A stretch of 64,000 bases of DNA from Streptomyces monomycini (GCF_022271435.1 NZ_JAFIQY010000004.1:1-64000); one strand, 5' to 3'; shown: positions 9,458 to 17,783, counted from the stretch's first letter. Notes: generated from the sequence alone by a model not told the origin. Numbers and translations: made by a program.

Positions 9458-10461
9458 CAGACGTTCTCCTCGGTCGGTGCGGCGGTGCCGGCGGGGCGGG
9501 GCTGACCGGTGAGGGTCAGGAAGACGTCGTCCAGGTCGGGGGTGTGCACGGTGAGCGACTCGGCCCGTACGGCAGTGGTCTCCAGGGTGTCCAGGACGGC
9601 TCGCAGGGTGCTGACGGAGCTGTCGCCGGGGATTTGCAGAGTGAGGGCTTCCTCGTCCCGCGTGGCGAGGCCGAAGAGGCCCGCGGCGGTGTCCAGGTCC
9701 CGGGCGTCGGCGAACCGCAGCCGGATGTGGCCGCCGGGGATGCGCTGCTTCAGCTCGTCGGCGGTGCCCTCGGCGATCAGTCTGCCGTGGTCCAGTACGG
9801 CGATGCGGTCCGCGAGCTGATCGGCCTCCTCCAGGTACTGGGTGGTGAGGAAGATGGTCACGCCGTCGTCGGCGACCAGGTTGCGGATGATCTCCCACAT
9901 GGTGCGGCGGCTGCGCGGGTCGAGCCCGGTGGTGGGCTCGTCGAGGAAGATGATCCGCGGATCGCCGACCAGGGTCATCGCCAGGTCCAGCTTGCGCCGC
10001 ATGCCGCCGGAGAAGGTGGCGGCAGTCTTGCCCGCCACCTCGGACAGGTCGAAACGGCGCAGCAGGTCCCTGGCCCGCCGTTTGCCCTCGCGCCGGTCGA
10101 GGTGGTGCAGGTCCGCCATGAGCAGGAGGTTCTCCTCGGCGGTCAGCAGGTTGTCGACGGCCGAGAACTGGCCGGTCACACCGATCGCGGAACGCACCGC
10201 GTCGGCGGCCCGGGTCAGGTGGCGGCCCGCGACCCAGGCGTCGCCCGCGTCGGCGTCGATGAGCGTGGAGAGGATCTCCACGGTGGTGGTCTTGCCGGCG
10301 CCGTTGGGCCCGAGCAGGGCGAAGACGGTGCCTTCGGCGATGTTCAGGTCGATGCCGTCGAGCACGAGCTTGTCGCCGTAGGACTTGCGCAGTCCGGTGG
10401 CGGCGATCGCCGGCGCCGTGGTGTCCACGGCGCTCGGCGGGGCGGTCCGGGTGACGGTCAT
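9457..10461 (-). CDS. DrrA-like ABC transporter ATP-binding protein
   Basis: A 334-residue ATPase with Walker A GPNGAGKTT, Q-loop GVTGQFSAVD, signature FSGGMRRKLDLA, Walker B IIFLDEPTTGLD and the H-loop replaced by Q (TTQYLEEAD), as in the DrrA family. The C-terminal extension ending HTPDLDDVFLTLTG is the DrrA-type regulatory tail. It sits 42 bp after the DUF4097 gene and overlaps the permease by one base. The adjacent DUF4097 protein, RHH regulator and P450 suggest an envelope- or drug-responsive export operon. No biosynthetic cluster is present, so a self-resistance role is not supported. Confidence 0.94.
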   Translation of the reverse strand: MTVTRTAPPSAVDTTAPAIAATGLRKSYGDKLVLDGIDLNIAEGTVFALLGPNGAGKTTTVEILSTLIDADAGDAWVAGRHLTRAADAVRSAIGVTGQFSAVDNLLTAEENLLLMADLHHLDRREGKRRARDLLRRFDLSEVAGKTAATFSGGMRRKLDLAMTLVGDPRIIFLDEPTTGLDPRSRRTMWEIIRNLVADDGVTIFLTTQYLEEADQLADRIAVLDHGRLIAEGTADELKQRIPGGHIRLRFADARDLDTAAGLFGLATRDEEALTLQIPGDSSVSTLRAVLDTLETTAVRAESLTVHTPDLDDVFLTLTGQPRPAGTAAPTEENV

Positions 10462-10503
10462 GCCGCTGTCCCTTCGGGTGCGGTGCGGTGGGGGTACGGC
10501 CGG

Positions 10504-11394
10504 TCAGGCACGGCGGACGACGACATCGCCGGTCGCGGTGCGGGCGTGCACCTCGACGGTCTCGTCGGAGTCCTCGGGGCCGGCGGCCGCGCCGAGTTCG
10601 TTGCGCACCACGCCGTACTTGGTGTTCAGGTCGAGCCAGGCCGCGGTGCCCTCGTGGATGCCCACGTCGAGGTCGCCGACGGAGGTGCGCAGGTCGATCC
10701 GGCCGCGGACGACGTCACCGATGCGGATGCCGCCGTTGGAGGAGGCGGCGTCGACCCCGGCCAGGGCGACGTCGATGTCGATGCGGCCGTTGGCGCACTT
10801 GGCGCCGACGCTGCCGCGCGCGGTGCCGACGGAGATGTCGCCGTTGGCCGCGCCGGCCTTCAGGTCTCCGGCGACCTCGGCGATCCGGGTCGCGCCGTTG
10901 CCGTTCTTCACGGTCGCCGTACCGGCGACGGCTCCGACCTCGATCCGGCCCGCGCCGGTGATCTCGACGTCCCCGGCCGAGCGGTCCAGGCGGATGTCGC
11001 CGAGGTCGGTCTTGAGGTCGCCGCCGGCCATCTCGCCGATCTGGAGGTCGCCGAGCGAGGTCTTGAGCGTGACGTTCCCGAAGCGGCCTTCGCACTGGAA
11101 GTGGCCCAGACCCGTGGAGCCCCGGACGTCCGACCCCGCGGGCAGTTCGACGCTCACCTCGACGGCGCCCGGCTTTCCGAACAGGGACCGCTTCTTGGGC
11201 GTCTTGACCGAGAGGCGGCCTCCCGAGCAGGTGACCTGGGTCTGCTGCACGGCGCGCATGTCGTTGTCGTCGGCGCCGTTGCGCGGCAGCACCTCCACGA
11301 CCGTGTCGGTGCGCTTGCCCGCGGTGATGCGGGCGGTGCCGCACTCCAGCTCCAGGGTGGCGATGATCGGGTCCGGGGTCTCGAACGTAGGCAT
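10504..11394 (-). CDS. DUF4097-family beta-strand repeat protein
   Basis: A 296-residue protein made of short alternating strands rich in Gly and Asp, for example LKTSLGDLQIGEMAGGDLKT, DVEITGAGRIEVG and LRTSVGDLDVGIHEG, the right-handed beta-helix pattern of the DUF4097 adhesin-like family. No signal peptide or membrane segment is visible, so it is probably cytoplasmic or membrane-associated. The start at 11394 (MPTFETPDP) is chosen over the long upstream open frame because AGGAC precedes it and the repeat pattern starts there. In many actinomycetes this family is found next to DrrAB-type ABC genes, as here. The biochemical role is unknown. Confidence 0.85.
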   Translation of the reverse strand: MPTFETPDPIIATLELECGTARITAGKRTDTVVEVLPRNGADDNDMRAVQQTQVTCSGGRLSVKTPKKRSLFGKPGAVEVSVELPAGSDVRGSTGLGHFQCEGRFGNVTLKTSLGDLQIGEMAGGDLKTDLGDIRLDRSAGDVEITGAGRIEVGAVAGTATVKNGNGATRIAEVAGDLKAGAANGDISVGTARGSVGAKCANGRIDIDVALAGVDAASSNGGIRIGDVVRGRIDLRTSVGDLDVGIHEGTAAWLDLNTKYGVVRNELGAAAGPEDSDETVEVHARTATGDVVVRRA

Positions 11395-11500
11395 GGCTGT
11401 CCTGTCCTCTTGGCGTGGGTGGTTGTTCCCGCTGGTGAGGCGGGTGGTGAGCAGGGTCGGCGGGGCCGGTGGCCCGCCGGTGGAAGTGGGGTGGGGCGGG

Positions 11501-12034
11501 CTAGCGGACCCATCCGACGAGGCCCCGGCCGCCCGGGTCCGGGTCGCGGACCGGCGGACCGGCGCGCTCACCGCCGTCGAGAGCGGCGGACACGGCCCGC
11601 ACCAGCCAGGCATTGACCGACAGCCCCTCCGCGGTCGCGGCGCCCTCGGCGCGGGCCTTGAGGTGGGCGGGGAGACGGAAGTTGATCCGCGCCACGGTGC
11701 CGTCGTCGCCGTCCGCGGACGGCGGTGCCGGTACGGCCCCCGCGCCGGGACCCGCGACCGGCTCCCCCGCCGCCCGGAACGGCTCGGCGACGGGTGGCGC
11801 CGTCACCACGAACTCCGGGTCGATCCCGCGCAGCCGTACGTCGACCGAGCCCGGCGCCAGTTCCCGCGTGACCTCGCCCATGGCTGCGGACAGCGCGTCG
11901 AGGAGGGTCAGACGGGCAGCGGACTCCAGGGGCGCGGCGAGCCGCTCGGCGAGAGCACGGGCATCGTCGTCACCGGTTTCCGCGGCGACTGCCAGCTCCT
12001 GCCGGAGGTTTTCGACGTAGGGCGTCAGATCCAT
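11501..12034 (-). CDS. Ribbon-helix-helix (HicB/Arc-like) regulator of the export operon
   Basis: A 177-residue protein. The C-terminal third contains VARINFRLPAHLKARAEGAA followed by TAEGLSVNAWLVRAVSAAL, a classic ribbon-helix-helix DNA-binding unit as in HicB-type antitoxins and Arc. The N-terminal part is helical and acidic. No HicA-like toxin gene is adjacent; the next gene, 106 bp on, is the DUF4097 gene of an exporter operon, so I read it as a transcriptional regulator. Its upstream region is dense in TGGCGCCA palindromes that could be its operators. The start (MDLTPYVENL) is uncertain; an ATG 18 bases upstream (12052) is also open. Confidence 0.75.
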   Translation of the reverse strand: MDLTPYVENLRQELAVAAETGDDDARALAERLAAPLESAARLTLLDALSAAMGEVTRELAPGSVDVRLRGIDPEFVVTAPPVAEPFRAAGEPVAGPGAGAVPAPPSADGDDGTVARINFRLPAHLKARAEGAATAEGLSVNAWLVRAVSAALDGGERAGPPVRDPDPGGRGLVGWVR

Positions 12035-12055
12035 GGCGTCATCATGGCACATCAA

Positions 12056-12264
12056 TGGCGCCACGGCGAGCCAGATTGGCATTCCTTCTTCGCGCAGGCC
12101 CTTCACCAGCAGGTTCACCCGTAAAATCGCTACGCCATGACGCCGCGCCGGAGGAGTGCGGCAAGCGGTGGCGCCACAGCGATGGCGCAGTGACACCACT
12201 TGGGCAGAGGGGGATACGGCAGCGCGCCACGACTACGCACCACGGAAGCGCCACCATGGCGCCA
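12056..12264. promoter_or_regulatory. Three TGGCGCCA palindromes upstream of the RHH gene
   Basis: Perfect 8-bp palindromes TGGCGCCA occur at 12056-12063, 12169-12176 (extended to GTGGCGCCAC) and 12257-12264, with half sites such as GATGGCGCAG at 12181 and AAGCGCCACC at 12246. The 267-bp stretch between the GH85 and RHH genes has no ORF I trust. Repeated dyads upstream of an RHH regulator are the usual layout for cooperative autoregulation. Confidence 0.5.
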
Positions 12265-12301
12265 CCCCGACATCCCGACGGCGGGGCAGCGGTCGGCGAG
12301 G

Positions 12302-14293
12302 TCACCAGGTGATGTCGGCAGTGGCCGTGGGGGAATGGGCACCGTCGTGGCCGACGGCAGTGACGGCGATGCGGGCGGCGGCCCGGTCGCGCGGGGCCAG
12401 CTGGGGGAGGTAGAAGACAGGGTTGAGGCCGGCTCCCAGGAAGGTCTCGTCCGTGCCGGCGGTCGTCTCGTAGATCTCGTAGTGGTGCACGGCGGACTCA
12501 TCACTCGGAGGCTGCCAGGCCAGGCGTACGGAGAACCCGCCGGTGATGGTGCGCTCGGGTGCCTGGAATGCCAGACCTGTGGGGGCCGGCGGCGTGCCGA
12601 AGACCGCGTCGTGCACGGTGATCTGTCCGACGGCGAGCGGGCCGCGCACCGGCAGGTCGCCGGCGGTCAGGCGCAGCCCGAGCTGCGCCAGCGTGCGGAC
12701 GTGGTCGGGCAGGTAGGCGGTGTAGGTGACCCAGCCGGCCGGGGACTGGCTGCCCCGGGTCAGGGCGACGGCGCCGAGTGTCTCGGGGTCGTGGGCGTCG
12801 GCGATCAGCATCTGCACCGTGCAGTCACTGTTGTCCTGGTAGGGCGTCTTGGCGCGCACGGTGATCTGGGTACCGGGTGTGACCGGCAGGTCGAGCTGGT
12901 ACAGCCGTACCCACGCCGAGCCGCCCGGCAGCAGGCGGGTGTCCAGCATCAGGCAGGAGCCCCCTTCCCAGGCGTCGCGGAAGGACAGGCCGGCCTTCAC
13001 GGCGCAGCCCGGGTCGGCGCCGGTGAGCCACCGGTAGGTCGGCAGGACGTCCTGCAAGGAGAGGTTGGCCCACCCGCCGCGGCGTACCACGGTTCCGGCG
13101 TGGTGGTAGGCGTGCCCGTGGCCGGTGTTGAAGTGGGTGACGAACGGCAGGGTGCCTTGGGGGCAGGCTTCGGCGACGTAGTGGGCGATGCCGGGGAATT
13201 CATCGACTGGACCGGTGGAGACGTGGTCGGGAGCGGGACCGGTCCAGAAGGCCGCTTCCTTGACGTAGAGGTGATCGGTCCAGGTGGTGTCGTCGACTCC
13301 CTTGGGCGGGGTGGAGACGGTGTGGGCCTTGTACAGGGCCAGGGAGCCGCGGTGGGCGTCCTCCTTGAGGAACAGAAGGTCCAGACGCTCTTTCCAGTTC
13401 TCCTCCAGGACCAGTTCCAGTCCGAAGTACAGGTCGTGGACCGGGCGTTTGATCTGGTCGGCCTTGGTCTTGGAGTTGGTCAGACCGGAGTCGTCCCAGT
13501 AGTAGTCCACGAAGAGCGAGTCGCACACACGCTGGTTGTCGTGTTGCAGAAACTGAGCGTTGTGGTCGTTCAGACTCCGTTGCTGCATCTCGTACCAGGT
13601 GAAGTCGACAGAGCCCGGCTCGCCGGGTACGGAGAGCGAGCGGCCGTGGGCCAGGGCGGCACGGACGGCCGCGTCCCCTTCGCGGATCGTCTCGTAGTTG
13701 ATGAACCAGCCGTCGAAGCCGAAGTACCGGGCGACGCTGACCAGCTTGTCCACGACCGGGTAGGTGGTGCCCTTCTTGGTGGTGAAGTCGCGCACCCAGG
13801 CCTCTCGGCCGCCCCAGCCCGTGGGGGGAAAGAAGACGCTGCCGTACACCTTGACGCCGTTGCGGTGCGCGGCGTCGGTCACGTGCCCGTTGGGCGGGCA
13901 GATCAGACCGGTGCCGGCCACCCCGGCCCAGAAGACGAGGATCTGCACGTACTGCCAGTACCCGAAGGCGTAGTAACGCGAGGAGGCCAGGCCCTGAGGC
14001 GGATTGTCCCCGGTGCCCCAGAACTCGGCGCACGACATCACCTGACCCTGATCGGCCCGCGCCTGCGGATGGGACTTCAGGCGATCGTTCTGCTGCCGCT
14101 TTCGCAGCGGAACGCGCGACCGGTGGAAGACGCCGTCCCGGTCCTGGTCCTTGGCCGGGTCCCAGTCCAGCAGGGGGCGGCCTCCGGAGGGCAGCTCACT
14201 GTGGCCGGGATGCCAGTACGGCACATACGGCGCCCCGTACAGTTGCAGTACCTCTTTGGCCTCCCCTGATGATTGCGTACGGTCCGTGGCCAT
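12302..14293 (-). CDS. GH85 endo-beta-N-acetylglucosaminidase without signal peptide
   Basis: Glycoside hydrolase family 85 enzymes cut the GlcNAc-beta-1,4-GlcNAc core of N-glycans. The 663-residue protein has the family start PYVPYWHPG...LLDWDP, the barrel strand GYWQYVQILVFWAG, and the catalytic pair N199-Y-E201 in FDGWFINYET, where Asn assists and Glu is the acid/base. A beta-sandwich and a fibronectin-III-like domain end the protein. Such enzymes are normally secreted, but this start (MATDRTQSSG, AGGGAG six bases upstream) gives no signal peptide. In the same frame, five codons upstream, is a TGA preceded by a hydrophobic Tat-like stretch, so export may have been lost by mutation. A cytoplasmic glycan-processing role is the alternative. 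Confidence 0.92.
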   Translation of the reverse strand: MATDRTQSSGEAKEVLQLYGAPYVPYWHPGHSELPSGGRPLLDWDPAKDQDRDGVFHRSRVPLRKRQQNDRLKSHPQARADQGQVMSCAEFWGTGDNPPQGLASSRYYAFGYWQYVQILVFWAGVAGTGLICPPNGHVTDAAHRNGVKVYGSVFFPPTGWGGREAWVRDFTTKKGTTYPVVDKLVSVARYFGFDGWFINYETIREGDAAVRAALAHGRSLSVPGEPGSVDFTWYEMQQRSLNDHNAQFLQHDNQRVCDSLFVDYYWDDSGLTNSKTKADQIKRPVHDLYFGLELVLEENWKERLDLLFLKEDAHRGSLALYKAHTVSTPPKGVDDTTWTDHLYVKEAAFWTGPAPDHVSTGPVDEFPGIAHYVAEACPQGTLPFVTHFNTGHGHAYHHAGTVVRRGGWANLSLQDVLPTYRWLTGADPGCAVKAGLSFRDAWEGGSCLMLDTRLLPGGSAWVRLYQLDLPVTPGTQITVRAKTPYQDNSDCTVQMLIADAHDPETLGAVALTRGSQSPAGWVTYTAYLPDHVRTLAQLGLRLTAGDLPVRGPLAVGQITVHDAVFGTPPAPTGLAFQAPERTITGGFSVRLAWQPPSDESAVHHYEIYETTAGTDETFLGAGLNPVFYLPQLAPRDRAAARIAVTAVGHDGAHSPTATADITW

Positions 14294-14308
14294 CGTCTGC
14301 TCCCTTCA

Positions 14309-14389
14309 CGAGCAGGTGCTGAGCTTGACCGGCACCACGCCGACGGCTCCGGTGGCGGCCAGGACCGCACCCGGGAACACGAGCGACAC
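14309..14389 (-). pseudogene. Possible lost signal-peptide segment in frame with the GH85 gene
   Basis: In the GH85 reading frame, codons upstream of an in-frame TGA (14306-14308) encode a hydrophobic run including VLAATGAVGVVPVKLSTCS, much like the h-region of twin-arginine signal peptides. It is separated from the GH85 ATG by TGA plus four codons. This suggests a former secreted form, but a chance hydrophobic frame cannot be excluded. Confidence 0.35.
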
Positions 14390-14408
14390 GTACGGGCAGC
14401 GCACTCCC

Positions 14409-14681
14409 GGCGCTCGCGGCGCGAGCGCCTCTGTGCGCTGATGCGCTGCCGGCCCAGCCACGCGCTCTGTCCGGCGGACGGCCCCGGCTCCGGGTGCCAG
14501 GCCTCGAAGAGGCTGCCTGTTCTCATCGTCGTGCATCGGCGCGGCCCCAGCATCTTGCGTCCGGTCCGGGCCCCGCCCGCGTCGGCAGCAGGCTCTCCTC
14601 CTCGAAGCTTGCGCAACCGTGATGGCGGCCGGTCCCGACCGCGTACACCGGTCCTCCGGCAGGCGCCCGCCGGAGGACCGG
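14409..14681. promoter_or_regulatory. Divergent intergenic region with two inverted repeats
   Basis: The 440 bp between the divergent GH85 and ABC genes hold a near-perfect palindrome, GGCGCTCGCG-G-CGCGAGCGCC (14409-14429), and a 13-bp perfect stem, CCGGTCCTCCGGC (14648-14660) with its complement at 14669-14681, 53 bases before the ABC start. The first could be an operator. The second could be a leader structure or terminator ahead of the ABC gene. No other gene is seen here. Confidence 0.45.
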
Positions 14682-14733
14682 ACGCGGGCTCTAAGGTCGG
14701 ACCCGACCCATCCTGCGGACGGAAAGCACTCCC

Positions 14734-15438
14734 ATGAAGGCCAGGACCGGCGCGAACGCGCTGCTGCAACTGCGCGGTGTCAGCCGTCGCTACGGCGACC
14801 GGCAGGCGCTGCACCCGATCGACCTCGACCTGGCCGCCGGCAGTTGCACGGCCCTGTTCGGCCACAACGGGTCCGGCAAGTCCACCCTGCTGCGCATCGC
14901 GTGCGGCCGGGACGCGCCGACCACCGGCACGGCACGGTTCGCGGGCCGCAAGGTCGCCGAGGACGACCCGGAGGTACGGGCGCGGGTCGCGGTGGTCGGC
15001 GACAGCGTCGCCTGCTACCCGGACCTGACCGTCCGCGAGCACCTGGAGCTCGTCACCGTCGCCCACGCCGTGGACGACGCCGAGGCCTGGATCGACCAGG
15101 TGCTCGCCGACCGCCGGCTGGCCGGGCACGCCCACGCGCTGCCGGGTTCCCTCTCCTCCGGCCAGTTGCAGTCGCTGTTGCTGGCCGCCGCGCTGGTACG
15201 ACCGCGTGACCTGCTGGTCCTCGACGAACCCGAGCAGCGGCTGGACCCCGATGCCCGCGCGCGCCTGGCCGACCTGCTGGTCGCCGAGAAGGCGGACGGC
15301 GTGGCCGTGCTGCTCGCCACGCACCAGGCGGAGCTGGCCCTGGAGGTCGCCGACCGCATGATCGCGCTGGAGGACGGCGAGGTCGTCGAGACCGGCAGCC
15401 CGGCCGCGGTACTGGCGAAGCTGGGCGTCCGCTCATGA
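14734..15438 (+). CDS. ABC transporter ATP-binding protein
   Basis: A 234-residue nucleotide-binding subunit with Walker A GHNGSGKST, signature LSSGQLQSLLLAAAL (SSGQ in place of SGGQ), Walker B DLLVLDEPEQRLD and switch histidine LLATHQAEL. It is the partner of the large membrane protein whose start overlaps its stop by four bases (ATGA, 15435-15438). The degenerate LSSGQ is common in Streptomyces ABC proteins that pair with DUF-type membrane subunits. Substrate and direction are unknown; lack of a binding protein favours export or a membrane-regulatory role. Confidence 0.92.
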   Translation: MKARTGANALLQLRGVSRRYGDRQALHPIDLDLAAGSCTALFGHNGSGKSTLLRIACGRDAPTTGTARFAGRKVAEDDPEVRARVAVVGDSVACYPDLTVREHLELVTVAHAVDDAEAWIDQVLADRRLAGHAHALPGSLSSGQLQSLLLAAALVRPRDLLVLDEPEQRLDPDARARLADLLVAEKADGVAVLLATHQAELALEVADRMIALEDGEVVETGSPAAVLAKLGVRS

Positions 15439-17117
15439 CCGCGCGCGATGTCGAGGAGGAGGCCGGGGAACAGGCCGCCTGGAGCGAGGCCGACGACGAC
15501 CGCACCGCCGAGACGCTGCACTGGCTGCGCGCCAAGCGCCGCGCCCACCACCGGCAGCGCCGCCGCGACCGGGCCGTCCTCGTCTACTGCGTCGTCCTGG
15601 CGGCCCTGGGATACGGCAGCGGCTACGCCCACCGCTTCCTGCGCGAACTGAAGCTCGGCGCGGACCACGGCAGCCTCGGCGCCGACCTCCAGCGCACCCT
15701 GCCGGCCGCCTTCGTCGCCGTCACCCTCGGGCTGGCCGTGCTCGCCGCGCGCGACGCGCTGTGGCGCGGGCCGGTCGTGGTGCCCGGGCCTTCCGTCGGG
15801 TGGCTCCTCGCCCAGCCCGTACGGCGCGGAGCGGTGCTGCGCCCGGCCTTCCTCCGTTCCGCCGGGCTGGCCGTGGCGGCGGGGCTGCTGGTGGCGGCGG
15901 CCGTGGCCGTGGTCCTCCAGGTCACCGGTCAGGCCTCGTTGGGCGGCGGGTTCCCGGCTCTGCTCCCGGCGGCGGTCTGTCTGCCGCTGCTGGCCGTCTC
16001 ACTCGGCATGGCGGTGGAGCGCAGGCCACACCTGGCACGGTACGTACGGCGTGCGACCGCGCCCGCGGCCCTGCTGCTCGCCCTCGGCGCGGGCCAGGCA
16101 GCCCTGGCGGGTGCCGGTCACCGCTGGGCGCCCCTGGAGCTGGTCGAACTGTGGTCCGGCCCATGGGGCTGGGCAGCGCAGCCGGTCGTGTCCGTGACGG
16201 GCGGGCCGGCGCACGGATGGCCGGTTGCGACCGTACTCCTCGTTGCCGTCACCGCTGCCGCCGCCCTGTACGCCCACCGGGACGCCGCGCACGTACCCAA
16301 CACCCAGCTGCGCAGCCGCGCGGCGACGGCCACGGCCGTCACGTCCGGGGTGTTCGCCCTGGAACTGCGGGCCGCGAAACTGGCGGTCCTGGAGGCCGGC
16401 GGCGACGAACCGAAGCGCTGGGTCCGACTGCCGTCCCCGCCGAACCGGCACCTGATCGTCGTGTGGCGCGATGCGCTGGCCCTGCTGCGCGCGCCCGGCC
16501 GGCTGGGCCGCGCCGTCGCCTGGACGGCCGCTGCCGCCGCGTCGGCGGGACTCGGGGCGGCGACGGCGGGCGAGAAGCGCGTCCTCGGCCTGGCCGTGGG
16601 GCTGTTGTGCGGGTACGCGGCGGTCGGCGCCCTCGCCGAACCGGCCCGCCTGGAGACCGACAACATACGGCGGGCGGCCTGGTCGCCGTTCCGGCTGCGG
16701 ACGCTGATGCTGCATCACACGATCGTGCCCGCGGTGCTCGGCGCGCTGCTGGGCCTGCTCGCGGCCGTACCGTACGCGCTGGCCGGCGCGGCGTGGACGC
16801 TCCTGCTCATGCCGCTGTGCGCGGTGCCGTTCGCGGCGGCGGCGGTCTTCGGCGCGTGCCGCGGACCGGCCCGTACCGACCTGCTGTTCGTCGGTGGCGC
16901 CACTCCGATGGGCGGGCCGGGGCCGTTCGTGTTCGCCGCGTGGTACGCCGCCGGACCGCTGGTGTCGGTCACCGGACTCGTCCTCGTACTGAACGCGGCC
17001 CTCGGCCATGGCCTCGACGCACGGGCCGTGACCTCCGTGGCCGCCGTGGCCGCCCTGCTCACGGCCGGTCTGCTGTTCTTCGTGACCCGCTCGGCGGACC
17101 GCCTCGTCAGACACTGA
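15435..17117 (+). CDS. Polytopic membrane protein, partner of the ABC ATPase (possibly DUF6297)
   Basis: A 560-residue protein with a charged N-terminal tail and about ten to twelve hydrophobic segments, beginning with VLVYCVVLAALGYGSGYAH and ending with VTSVAAVAALLTAGLLFFVT. There is no conserved transporter motif I recognise. Overlap with the ATPase stop shows coupled translation, so it is almost certainly the transmembrane component of that ABC system. I believe actinobacterial proteins of this type are catalogued as DUF6297, but I could not check. The gene ends just before a short tandem-repeat stretch. Confidence 0.8.
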   Translation: MTARDVEEEAGEQAAWSEADDDRTAETLHWLRAKRRAHHRQRRRDRAVLVYCVVLAALGYGSGYAHRFLRELKLGADHGSLGADLQRTLPAAFVAVTLGLAVLAARDALWRGPVVVPGPSVGWLLAQPVRRGAVLRPAFLRSAGLAVAAGLLVAAAVAVVLQVTGQASLGGGFPALLPAAVCLPLLAVSLGMAVERRPHLARYVRRATAPAALLLALGAGQAALAGAGHRWAPLELVELWSGPWGWAAQPVVSVTGGPAHGWPVATVLLVAVTAAAALYAHRDAAHVPNTQLRSRAATATAVTSGVFALELRAAKLAVLEAGGDEPKRWVRLPSPPNRHLIVVWRDALALLRAPGRLGRAVAWTAAAAASAGLGAATAGEKRVLGLAVGLLCGYAAVGALAEPARLETDNIRRAAWSPFRLRTLMLHHTIVPAVLGALLGLLAAVPYALAGAAWTLLLMPLCAVPFAAAAVFGACRGPARTDLLFVGGATPMGGPGPFVFAAWYAAGPLVSVTGLVLVLNAALGHGLDARAVTSVAAVAALLTAGLLFFVTRSADRLVRH

Positions 17118-17187
17118 CCCGGCGGGAGACAGCGACCCGGCGGGCTCGGCTGACCCGGCGGGCTCGCTGACTCGGCGGGCTCGGCTG
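17116..17187. repeat. Imperfect 17-19 bp tandem repeat downstream of the ABC membrane gene
   Basis: Four units based on GACCCGGCGGGCTCGGCT follow the stop codon at 17117. They carry TGA in several frames. Probably slippage-derived spacer; it may also slow transcription into the next convergent gene. Confidence 0.7.
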
Positions 17188-17233
17188 ATTCCGGCGCCTC
17201 GCTGGCCGCACTGGCCCACTGGCTCCACCGGGC

Positions 17234-17647
17234 CTACTGGTTCCACCGGCTTCGGTAACCGACGACGACGTCACCGAGGTGCTCCCCGCGTCCGAGCGTC
17301 AGGGTGGCGGGGGCGAACAGGGCATCTCCCCGGCCCTCCTCGGACCGGTCGATGATGCCCGTGATCTCGTCGCCGTCGGTGAAGACGCGGGTGATCTGCA
17401 GATCGCCGTGTGGGAACACCGGAGTCCGCGGCCGGAGCGCGGCCTCGGCGACCTGGCGGTTGCGTTCGACCAGGCCGGCGGGCAGGACGCCCTGCGTCAC
17501 GAGCCACACACACTCGCCGTCGAGTTCCGCCGCCAACGCGTGGAGGTCCCGGCCGGCCCAGCCGGCCCAGGGCGGCAACGGCGCGTCGTGCACCTTCCGG
17601 ACGGCCGCGCCCGCCACCGCCCACGCCGCCGGGATCATCGCGTGCAC
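17234..17647 (-). pseudogene. Aminoglycoside phosphotransferase (APH) family remnant
   Basis: The 137 residues correspond to the C-terminal half of an APH-fold kinase: VRKVHDAPLPPW, FPHGDLQITRVF, EITGIIDRSEEGRGDALFAPATLTLG, HLGDVVVGYR. Full family members have roughly 270 or more residues; the N-lobe that binds ATP is absent. The frame stays open upstream to about 17734 and still looks APH-like (LRETDSGLAVHAM), then meets a TGA. The catalytic loop should read HGDxxxxN; here the final Asn is Arg, and IIDW is IIDR. Truncation plus loss of the catalytic Asn point to a decayed gene, although a GTG start at 17647 could still give a short protein. Confidence 0.75.
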
Positions 17648-17687
17648 GGCGAGCCCCGAGTCCGTTTCTCGGAGCCGACGCGGACGG

Positions 17688-17693
17688 TAGAGT
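17688..17693 (+). promoter_or_regulatory. -10 element TAGAGT for a leaderless transcript
   Basis: TAGAGT ends seven bases before the GTG at 17701, the spacing seen for leaderless Streptomyces messages. No convincing -35 was found. It lies inside the 5' end of the APH remnant on the other strand. Confidence 0.4.
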
Positions 17694-17700
17694 CGCGTAC

Positions 17701-17742
17701 GTGAGCAGCGAACGCGCGACCGGGCCGGCGGGCTTCAAGTAG
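17701..17742 (+). CDS. Possible 13-residue leader ORF (MSSERATGPAGFK)
   Basis: GTG at 17701 to TAG at 17740-17742 encodes MSSERATGPAGFK. A -10 element seven bases upstream would make it leaderless and so directly translatable. One base after the stop, an 8-bp stem CCGCCAGG / CCTGGCGG with loop AAACA (17744-17764) begins, and the next gene starts at 17784 behind CGGAG. A ribosome finishing this ORF would sit on the hairpin, so the arrangement resembles a translational leader. No run of a particular amino acid hints at an effector. Confidence 0.4.
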   Translation: MSSERATGPAGFK

Positions 17743-17743
17743 C

Positions 17744-17764
17744 CCGCCAGGAAACACCTGGCGG
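17744..17764 (+). promoter_or_regulatory. Hairpin between leader ORF and downstream gene
   Basis: CCGCCAGG (17744-17751) pairs exactly with CCTGGCGG (17757-17764) around AAACA. It sits between the tiny ORF stop and the ribosome-binding site at 17774-17778. It may modulate expression of the 17784 gene. Confidence 0.5.
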
Positions 17765-17783
17765 TCGTTACCGACGGAGTCCC

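Noticed and set aside
7049..12034. Antibiotic biosynthetic cluster suggested by DrrAB-like and P450 genes
   Set aside because: No core biosynthetic enzyme (PKS, NRPS, terpene synthase, RiPP enzyme) is nearby.
11501..12034. HicAB toxin-antitoxin module
   Set aside because: The RHH protein resembles HicB, but no HicA-type toxin gene lies on either side.
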